Source: Segatella cerevisiae
GTDB lineage: Bacteria > Bacteroidota > Bacteroidia > Bacteroidales > Bacteroidaceae
Direction of reading: 5' to 3'
DNA length: 45,789 nucleotides
Assembly: GCF_024054555.1 (NCBI RefSeq)
Contig: NZ_JAMXLY010000025.1
Coordinates: 1-45,789, forward strand
Position 1 is the stretch's first letter. Each line of letters begins with the position of its first letter. Below the pieces are notes generated by a model. That model did not search any database, was not told the DNA's origin, and worked only from the letters and a program-made list of their open reading frames with translations. Shown here piece by piece: positions 40,294-45,789 of the stretch. A program made the translations under genes and the position numbers.

Positions 40294-41274
40294 ATGAATA
40301 TCCAAGCAGAATTATATTTGGCAGGAGGATGTTTCTGGGGTACTGAACATTTTCTGAAGCAAATTAGGGGTGTTACCCATACAGAAGTTGGATATGCCAA
40401 CGGTCATGGGAAAGCACCTACCTATGAAGATGTGTGCACGGATAAGACAGGTTTCGCAGAAACTGTCCATCTGACTTACGATCCACAGATCTTACCTTTG
40501 ACGTTGCTACTGCAACTGTATCTCAGGGCTGTTGATCCTACAGCCGTGAACAAGCAAGGAAATGACAGCGGAACTCAATACCGGACAGGAATCTATTATA
40601 CAGACCCGGCTGATTTACCAGTCATCAAGGCTGAACTATGGAAATTGCAGAAAGAGATAAAAGGACAAGTCGCCATTCAGGTCTCTGAACTACATAATTT
40701 CTTTAAAGCAGAGGATTATCATCAAGACTATCTGGATAAGAATCCCGGAGGATATTGCCATTTGCCTCAAAGCATCTTCCAGTTGGCAAGGCTCGCCAAC
40801 CAGAATGGTACTGAAGTGAAATACGCCCAAGTGCCCGATGATGCCCAACTGAGGAAAATGCTGACAAGGGAACAATATGAAGTGACGCAGCATGCGGCGA
40901 CGGAATTACCTTTTTCGAATGCTTACTATGACAATTTCGAACCGGGAATCTATGTAGATATCATTACAGGGGAGCCACTCTTCCTCTCCACTGATCAATT
41001 TGATTCGGGTTGCGGCTGGCCGGCCTTTTCCAAACCCATTGACAATCATCTCTTGACGGAGCAGACAGATACTTCCCACGGTTTGGTCAGGAAAGAAGTA
41101 TGCAGTGCGCATAGCCATTCTCATCTGGGACATGTGTTCAATGACGGTCCGGCTTGCAGCGGATCTCTACGCTATTGCATCAACAGCGCTTCTCTGAAAT
41201 TCATCCCTGAAAAGGAAATGGAAAAAGCCGGTTATGGGATGTACATGAAGATGCTTGAACCTATCCGGAGATAA
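40294..41274 (+). CDS. msrAB: Bifunctional peptide methionine sulfoxide reductase MsrA/MsrB
   Basis: This enzyme repairs oxidised methionine in proteins; MsrA acts on the S and MsrB on the R epimer. The protein is 326 aa from the chosen start. MsrA domain: [13 protein letters not shown] with catalytic Cys13, VGYANG, and [15 protein letters not shown] (about 156-170). MsrB domain from about 185: [29 protein letters not shown] and [11 protein letters not shown] with the catalytic Cys295. The frame is open to 40141, but the promoter lies within that extension and homologues begin at the YLAGGCFWG strand, so I start at 40294. The paired zinc-type CxxC motifs of some MsrB proteins are absent. No signal peptide, so cytosolic. 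Confidence 0.95.
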   Translation: MNIQAELYLAGGCFWGTEHFLKQIRGVTHTEVGYANGHGKAPTYEDVCTDKTGFAETVHLTYDPQILPLTLLLQLYLRAVDPTAVNKQGNDSGTQYRTGIYYTDPADLPVIKAELWKLQKEIKGQVAIQVSELHNFFKAEDYHQDYLDKNPGGYCHLPQSIFQLARLANQNGTEVKYAQVPDDAQLRKMLTREQYEVTQHAATELPFSNAYYDNFEPGIYVDIITGEPLFLSTDQFDSGCGWPAFSKPIDNHLLTEQTDTSHGLVRKEVCSAHSHSHLGHVFNDGPACSGSLRYCINSASLKFIPEKEMEKAGYGMYMKMLEPIRR

Positions 41275-41364
41275 TCCTATTATAGGAAAGGGATATGGAC
41301 TGGGAACGAAATGCGGAAAAGTGATCTTTCAGAATAACTGAATGAGAAAGAAAAAGGAAATTCA
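41275..41364. other. Short spacer between msrAB and tRNA-Val
   Basis: ATCCTATTATAGGAA-like inverted repeat lies at 41274-41289, right after the msrAB stop, without a clear T-run. Nothing else is recognised. Confidence 0.35.
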
Positions 41365-41442
41365 TGGTGGGGACGAACAGGCTCGAACTGTTGACCTCTG
41401 CAATGTGACTGCAGCGCTCTAAACCAACTGGGCTACGCCCCC
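41365..41442 (-). tRNA. tRNA-Val (CAC anticodon)
   Basis: A 78-nt cloverleaf with encoded CCA. The acceptor arms GGGGGCG and CGTCCCC pair with one G-T. The anticodon stem CTGCA/TGCAG is perfect around the loop GTCACAT, giving anticodon CAC with T33, and the T arm is AACAG-TTCGAGC-CTGTT. The discriminator is A73, as expected for valine. The D stem GCCC/GAGC has one C-A mismatch. The anticodon assignment follows from counting the loop. Confidence 0.88.
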
Positions 41443-41460
41443 GAATTCGAATTTCGGCTG

Positions 41461-41468
41461 CAAAGTTA
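41461..41468 (-). promoter_or_regulatory. Promoter -7 element of tRNA-Val
   Basis: On the minus strand TAACTTTG (41468-41461) lies 18 nt before the tRNA 5' end at 41442, a spacing typical of stable RNA genes in this phylum. Confidence 0.65.
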
Positions 41469-41574
41469 ACGCTTTTATTCTAATTGTAATCGTTAATACT
41501 CAGTAATTTCTTTTCCACGAAGTTAAAAATATATAAACGCTTTAACTTTTTAGGACTTTTCGACGTCTTATTCA

Positions 41575-41582
41575 TAACTTTG
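41575..41582 (+). promoter_or_regulatory. Promoter -7 element of the OmpA-like lipoprotein gene
   Basis: TAACTTTG lies 80 nt upstream of the ATG at 41662. No clear -33 element is seen. Confidence 0.55.
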
Positions 41583-41661
41583 CATACAAGGGATTTTGCG
41601 TAAACAATCGAACAAAACAATATTTTTGAGATAATTAATAACTAAAAATATAAGGATAAAT

Positions 41662-42531
41662 ATGAAGAAAAACGTATTGTTTTTAAGCCTTATTGTCGCT
41701 ACACTTCTTGTCTCAAGTTGTGCCAGTAAAAAGGCTCTTGAAAATTGCCAGACTGAAAACAAGCAGCTCACTTCTGATTACCAGAACACCAAGGAGCAAC
41801 TGTCTGCAGCCAATGTGCGTGTGACTTCTTTGGAAGATCAACTCGATCAGCAGAAGAAGGCTTATGATGCTTTACAGCACTCCCTGAACCAAAGTTTGAC
41901 CAATGCCAATTCTACGAATATCAATATCTCGAAATTGGTTGATCAGATCAACGAGTCCAACCAGTATATCCGCCATCTTGTAGAGGTAAAGAGCAAGAGC
42001 GATTCTCTGAATCTGGTTCTCACGAACAATTTGACCCGTTCACTGAGCAAGGATGAATTGAAGGAAGTTGATGTCAAAGTTCTCAAGGGTGTTGTGTACA
42101 TCTCCTTGGCCGATAATATGCTCTATCAGAGCGGTTCTTATCTCGTCAATGACCGTGCAGAAGAGACCTTGGGCAAGATCGCCAAGATCATCATGGATTA
42201 CAAGAACTATGATATCCTGATCGAAGGTAATACGGATGACGTACCGGTGAACACGAAGAGTGCACTGATGAAGAATATCCGCAACAACTGGGATCTCTCT
42301 GCTTTGCGTGCTACATCTGTAGCCCAGTATCTGCAAGATCACTTCGGCGTAGAACCTAAGCGTATCACTGCCGGTGGCCGTGGCGAATACAATCCGATTG
42401 TCAGCAACGACACAGAACTGGGTAAGCAGCGTAATCGCCGTACCGAGATTATCATCACTCCGAAACTGGATCAGTTTATGGACTTGATAGACAAGGCTCC
42501 TGCTGACCAGGGTACTGTTTCTGAAAATTAA
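41662..42531 (+). CDS. OmpA-family peptidoglycan-associated lipoprotein
   Basis: This envelope lipoprotein of 289 aa probably anchors the outer membrane to peptidoglycan. The signal peptide ends in the lipobox VSSC (Cys20). A long coiled-coil region follows (about 28-130, many Gln, Asn, Leu and Lys). The C-terminal OmpA domain (about 150-275) contains IEGNTDDVPVN, NWDLSALRATSVAQYL and RNRRTEIII, the motifs that bind diaminopimelate. No beta-barrel is present. It is monocistronic, with its own promoter and a strong terminator at 42551. Confidence 0.94.
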   Translation: MKKNVLFLSLIVATLLVSSCASKKALENCQTENKQLTSDYQNTKEQLSAANVRVTSLEDQLDQQKKAYDALQHSLNQSLTNANSTNINISKLVDQINESNQYIRHLVEVKSKSDSLNLVLTNNLTRSLSKDELKEVDVKVLKGVVYISLADNMLYQSGSYLVNDRAEETLGKIAKIIMDYKNYDILIEGNTDDVPVNTKSALMKNIRNNWDLSALRATSVAQYLQDHFGVEPKRITAGGRGEYNPIVSNDTELGKQRNRRTEIIITPKLDQFMDLIDKAPADQGTVSEN

Positions 42532-42550
42532 TGTCTGTACTTTAATAAAA

Positions 42551-42590
42551 AATGTCTTCCTGTGGACCTCTCCTTGGAAGACATTTTTAT
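42551..42590 (+). terminator. Intrinsic terminator after the OmpA-like gene
   Basis: AATGTCTTCC (42551-42560) and GGAAGACATT (42576-42585) form a perfect 10-bp stem around 15 nt, followed by TTTAT. Confidence 0.85.
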
Positions 42591-42667
42591 TTGATAGACG
42601 TGTCAGTTGTCCTAGTAACCTTAAAGAAACTTTTATAATTAAGAAATATTATTCAGGATTAAATGAA

Positions 42668-43795
42668 ATGAAAAAGGATTTTGAGAATGCGCCGTTCAGA
42701 GCGGACGTAGTAGGGAGTTTTCTTCGTCCGGAGAAGTTGAAAAATGCGAGAAAAGCTTTTTCAGAAGGCAAAATTGATGCTTCTGGTTTGAAAGCTGTAG
42801 AGGATGAATGCATCCGCGACTTAGTGAAGAAAGAGAAGGAGCATGGTATGAAAGGTGTGACTGATGGTGAGTTTCGCCGCAGTTGGTGGCATCTGGATTT
42901 CATGTGGGGCTTGAATGGAATAGAGAAGGAAGAAATGAAGGAAGGTTATCACTTCCACGGGGAGAATACCCGGAATGATTCCGCCCATCTGGTCGATAAG
43001 GTCTCCTTCAACCCGCAGCATCCTTTCTTTGAACATTTTAAATTCCTTCGGGACATTGCCGGAGAAGACGTCGTACCACGTCAGACCATCCCTGCACCGG
43101 CACAGACCTATGCTGAATTGACCCGTGGGGAGAATACAGAAGATATCAAGCGCATCTATGGTGGCGATAACCATGCTCTCCTGACGGATTTGGCTACTGC
43201 ATACCATAAGACGATACTGGCTTTCTATGAACTGGGATGCAGAAATATACAGTTGGACGATTGTACTTGGGGCATGCTGGTAGACAGGCGCTTCTGGACC
43301 AATCAAGGAGGTGATGACTATGATGTCAGAGAACTGGCTGATACCTATCTGGAAGTCAATAATATGGCTATAGAAAATCTCCCTGAAGACCTGGTCATCA
43401 ACACGCATGTCTGCCGTGGCAACTACCATTCTACTTGGGCAGCTTCAGGCGGGTACGAACCGATTGCCAATATCCTGTTTTCTCATGAAAAGGTCCATGC
43501 CTTCTATCTGGAATATGACAGCGACCGCGCAGGTGGCTTTGAGCCGCTTCGCTTTGTCCCGAAAGATAAACTTGTCGTATTGGGACTGATTACTTCCAAG
43601 AGTCCTAAACTGGAAAATAGGGAAGAGATTTTGGGTCGTATTGATGACGCATCCAATTACATTCCTAAAGACCGGCTTTGCCTGAGTCCCCAATGTGGTT
43701 TCTCTTCCACAGAGGAAGGCAATAAACTGACCGAGGATGAGCAATGGAAGAAAGTGGATTTGGTCCAGTCGATCGCCAAGGAAGTTTGGGGATAA
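42668..43795 (+). CDS. Cobalamin-independent methionine synthase C-terminal-like protein (YxjG/YxjH type)
   Basis: This is a zinc-dependent methyltransferase of the MetE C-terminal family. The 375-aa protein has only the catalytic barrel of MetE. The zinc ligands are all present: His247 and Cys249 in THVCRGN, Glu282 in YLEYDSDRAGG and Cys343 in LSPQCGFSS. TDGEFRRSWWHLDF (65-78) and IQLDDCTW (194-201) are other family marks. Stand-alone versions make methionine from homocysteine with an uncertain methyl donor, often not methyltetrahydrofolate triglutamate. The ATG at 42668 is preceded by an out-of-frame ATG at 42663. No SAM or B12 riboswitch was recognised upstream, and no clear promoter. Confidence 0.9.
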   Translation: MKKDFENAPFRADVVGSFLRPEKLKNARKAFSEGKIDASGLKAVEDECIRDLVKKEKEHGMKGVTDGEFRRSWWHLDFMWGLNGIEKEEMKEGYHFHGENTRNDSAHLVDKVSFNPQHPFFEHFKFLRDIAGEDVVPRQTIPAPAQTYAELTRGENTEDIKRIYGGDNHALLTDLATAYHKTILAFYELGCRNIQLDDCTWGMLVDRRFWTNQGGDDYDVRELADTYLEVNNMAIENLPEDLVINTHVCRGNYHSTWAASGGYEPIANILFSHEKVHAFYLEYDSDRAGGFEPLRFVPKDKLVVLGLITSKSPKLENREEILGRIDDASNYIPKDRLCLSPQCGFSSTEEGNKLTEDEQWKKVDLVQSIAKEVWG

Positions 43796-43904
43796 GAATA
43801 TCCTTTCCGACTTCCGGAGTTTTCGGATGAAAGTCAATGCTTGCATAGAGGCAAATGTCCATGACCGGTGTCATGACTGAGCCTGAAACAGACAGAATAG
43901 AGTG
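43796..43904. other. Spacer before the terminator
   Basis: About 110 nt after the methyltransferase gene without a recognised feature; the terminator follows. Confidence 0.4.
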
Positions 43905-43940
43905 AAATCCTCAGGGAGAATACTTCCTGGGGATTTTTTA
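43905..43940 (+). terminator. Intrinsic terminator after the methyltransferase gene
   Basis: AAATCCTCAGG (43905-43915) pairs with CCTGGGGATTT (43926-43936), including one G-T, around a 10-nt loop, followed by further T. Confidence 0.8.
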
Positions 43941-44024
43941 TGTCAATTTTATTGATCGGAAAAAGCAGTTTTATTCTTTTCAACTTCTTTTATATCTGTT
44001 TTTGTGAAAAAACGTCTTCTTTTC

Positions 44025-44055
44025 TTGGGGAAACCATATTAAAGAGCTATTTTTG
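44025..44055 (+). promoter_or_regulatory. Promoter of icd
   Basis: TTG (44025-44027), 20 nt, TATTTTTG (44048-44055), about 70 nt upstream of the ATG. Confidence 0.65.
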
Positions 44056-44126
44056 TAGGAAATTGATACAAAGTAATTAACGGATTTCATCCCTTTAAAC
44101 GTGGATGAATCGCAATAAAGAATAGT

Positions 44127-45338
44127 ATGGATAAGATCAAGATGAGTACTCCTATTGTGGAGATGGACGGAGATGAGATGACCCGTATCTTATGGAAGTG
44201 GATCAAAGACGAACTGATATTGCCTTTCGTAGACCTGAAGTCAGAATATTATGATTTAGGACTGCCTTATCGTGACAAGACAGGCGATCAGGTAACCATT
44301 GATGCCTCCAATGCCGCTTTAAAATATGGCGTCGCTGTGAAATGCGCTACGATTACGCCAAATGCCCAGCGTATGACCGAGTATCATCTGCATAAAATGT
44401 GGAAGAGTCCTAATGCTACAATCCGAAGTATCATGGATGGCACTGTCTTCCGTGCACCTATCACTATCCCGAGCATCCATCCGTTGGTGAAAGGTTGGGA
44501 AGAACCGATCACCATTGCCCGCCATGCCTATGGAGATATCTATAAGAATGTGGAAATCAGGGTCAATGAGCCAGGTACCGCAAAACTGGTCTTTAAAGGC
44601 AAGGACGGTCAAAGCGAAGAACAAGTCATCCACGAATTTTCCGGTCCCGGTGTCATCCAAGGGGTGCACAATACCGATAAAAGTATTCATTCCTTCGCAG
44701 AAAGTTGCTTTAAGTTTGCTGTGGAAAGTAAGCAGGATCTGTGGTTTGCCACGAAGGATACAATCTCCAAGACCTATGATGCGCGCTTCCGCGAGATCTT
44801 CAATGAGGTCTATGAAAAAGAATATAAGTCCGACTTCGAAAAACTCGGGATTACTTATTTCTATACATTGATAGATGATGCCGTCGCTCGTGTGATACGG
44901 AGCAAGGGCGGTTTCATTTGGGCTTGCAAGAATTATGACGGCGATGTGATGAGTGATATGCTTTCCACCGCTTTCGGTTCACTGGCGATGATGACCTCTG
45001 TGCTGATTAACCCTGATGGAAAGTATGAATATGAGGCTGCCCATGGGACGGTCACCCGGCATTATTACCGCTATCTGAAAGGGGAGGAAACTTCGACGAA
45101 TCCGATCGCTACAATATTTGCATGGAGCGGGGCGTTGCGTAAGCGGGGCGAACTGGACCATCTGGAAGGACTTCAGAACTTCGGCAATCAGTTGGAAGGC
45201 GCATGCCTGGATACATTGAATGCAGGAGTAGCCACAAAGGATCTCGTCCCTCTTATGGAAGGCGTAGACGCCAGACAGGTGAATTCTCAGGCATTTATTG
45301 CTGCCATTAAGGAGCATTTGGAAAGCCGGTTAAAGTAA
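44127..45338 (+). CDS. icd: NADP-dependent isocitrate dehydrogenase, eukaryote-like type
   Basis: This enzyme oxidises isocitrate to 2-oxoglutarate in the TCA branch and supplies NADPH. The 403-aa sequence is of the homodimeric type shared with eukaryotic NADP-IDH, not the E. coli type: MDGDEMTRILWKWIKDELI, KCATITPNAQRM, SPNATIRSIMDGTVFRAPI (with the substrate Ser and Arg), YTLIDDAVARVIRSKGGFIW and NYDGDVMSDMLSTAFGSL (metal Asp). AAHGTVTRHYYRY carries the Arg-His that selects NADP. The gene is full length and monocistronic, with a promoter at 44025 and a strong terminator at 45360. Confidence 0.97.
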   Translation: MDKIKMSTPIVEMDGDEMTRILWKWIKDELILPFVDLKSEYYDLGLPYRDKTGDQVTIDASNAALKYGVAVKCATITPNAQRMTEYHLHKMWKSPNATIRSIMDGTVFRAPITIPSIHPLVKGWEEPITIARHAYGDIYKNVEIRVNEPGTAKLVFKGKDGQSEEQVIHEFSGPGVIQGVHNTDKSIHSFAESCFKFAVESKQDLWFATKDTISKTYDARFREIFNEVYEKEYKSDFEKLGITYFYTLIDDAVARVIRSKGGFIWACKNYDGDVMSDMLSTAFGSLAMMTSVLINPDGKYEYEAAHGTVTRHYYRYLKGEETSTNPIATIFAWSGALRKRGELDHLEGLQNFGNQLEGACLDTLNAGVATKDLVPLMEGVDARQVNSQAFIAAIKEHLESRLK

Positions 45339-45359
45339 ATTGCCTTGGTCAGACGGACA

Positions 45360-45401
45360 CCGAATGTCCAACTAGACCTTAGGTGGGACATTCGGATTTG
45401 T
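45360..45401 (+). terminator. Intrinsic terminator after icd
   Basis: CCGAATGTCC (45360-45369) and GGACATTCGG (45386-45395) form a perfect 10-bp stem, with an inner ACCT/AGGT pairing, followed by a short T-rich tail. Confidence 0.75.
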
Positions 45402-45589
45402 GTTGGCCGAGGATGGTGAATTTTAGGAGATTGCTCTTTACAGAGAAGGGGACTCTGCATCAAAGAATCAAAGGTCTTGTAACGCTATTTTAACGGAATA
45501 GTAATATGTAAGACGGTGAGGCATCCGCCGATTCACCCTATCTTTGCATTATTATACAAAAGCATTGTACAAATCAACAATATAATTGA
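45402..45589 (+). promoter_or_regulatory. Spacer with a -7 element for the small ORF
   Basis: TATCTTTG at 45539-45546 matches the -7 consensus, about 43 nt before the small ORF at 45590. No -33 element was found. The rest of the spacer shows nothing. Confidence 0.45.
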
Positions 45590-45682
45590 ATGAAAGAAAG
45601 TAAGAAGGCGATTCTTGAAGTTCTTAAGAAGAATTCTAAAAAAAACAGTAGATTTGATGAATTACTCAAGTTTCGGAAGTAA
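45590..45682 (+). CDS. Possible 30-residue lysine-rich small protein
   Basis: An ATG at 45590 opens a 30-codon frame: MKESKKAILEVLKKNSKKNS, then a short tail ending in FRK. It is strongly basic and amphipathic. A consensus -7 element lies about 43 nt upstream, the only reason to take so short a frame seriously. It could also be the eroded start of a longer gene. No family is recognised. Confidence 0.35.
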   Translation: MKESKKAILEVLKKNSKKNSRFDELLKFRK

Positions 45683-45699
45683 GAATTATCAACAACCTG

Positions 45700-45789
45700 C
45701 TATACTGCGATTTTTTCGTAGAAGTTTACAAACCGGTTCATCTTATCAGCCTTGTAGATAATTTTGTACATGATTCCGTCATCAAATCC
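45700..45789 (-). CDS. C-terminal fragment of an unrecognised protein
   Basis: Reading in from the right edge on the minus strand, 29 codons are open and end at TAG (45702-45700). The tail reads GFDDGIMYKIIYKADKMNRF and ends in YEKIAV. It is convergent with the small ORF at 45590, 17 nt apart. No family can be named from this much. Confidence 0.45.
   Translation of the reverse strand, partial: GFDDGIMYKIIYKADKMNRFVNFYEKIAV

Noticed and set aside
42586..42667. Possible riboswitch upstream of the MetE-like gene
   Set aside because: Only about 80 nt of AT-rich sequence without SAM- or B12-type conserved elements.

Overview
The window looks like a chromosomal segment from a Bacteroidetes bacterium of the order Bacteroidales, most likely Prevotella or a close relative. 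The reasons are a SusC/SusD starch locus, repeated Bacteroidetes-type promoters (TTTG or TTG, about 19-21 nt, then TAnnTTTG), few Shine-Dalgarno sequences, an OmpA-type lipoprotein, a fused MsrAB, a eukaryote-like NADP isocitrate dehydrogenase and an LmbE-free, AT-leaning gene set. The genus is an inference. No phage, plasmid, CRISPR array or intact insertion sequence was seen.

Region 1 (1-10.8 kb) starts with the edge of an unknown gene, a ModE-like DNA-binding protein, a family 2 glycosyltransferase and a divergent glycan-type protein with interleaved promoters. The ribosomal block rplM-rpsI and rpsB-tsf follows, with structured leaders and terminators. Next come a fumarylacetoacetate-hydrolase family protein, ispF, a candidate structured small RNA with its own promoter and terminator, and an overlapping GT4-GT2 glycosyltransferase pair.

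Region 2 (10.8-18.6 kb) is housekeeping. On the minus strand are an M23/LysM cell-wall peptidase and the unit DJ-1-like gene, ispD, recG. On the plus strand are nadK and a single-chain ABC exporter. A 36-bp perfect palindrome lies between the two convergent transcripts near 10.6 kb.

Region 3 (18.6-34.8 kb) is a starch/maltodextrin utilisation cluster: a LacI-family regulator, an MFS maltose-type transporter, a DPE2-like 4-alpha-glucanotransferase, a secreted type I pullulanase, a SusA-like neopullulanase, and divergently SusC and SusD. The likely scheme is binding and outer-membrane import of maltodextrins by SusCD, periplasmic cutting by PulA and SusA, inner-membrane uptake by the MFS protein and cytosolic conversion by MalQ. 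Three near-palindromic GCAAACGnTTnC boxes lie upstream of lacI, malQ and susC. All three sit 54-55 nt upstream of a -7 element, and no -33 element is evident at any of them. That geometry suggests the LacI-family protein acts as an activator. Between susA and susD is a 1.85-kb graveyard with a decayed IS4-type transposase and another broken frame; susE, susF, susG and susB are not in the window.

Region 4 (34.8-45.8 kb) holds a two-gene chromate-transporter-like pair downstream of purL, then msrAB, a tRNA-Val(CAC), an OmpA-like lipoprotein, a MetE C-terminal-like methyltransferase, NADP isocitrate dehydrogenase, a small ORF and the 3' end of an unknown gene.
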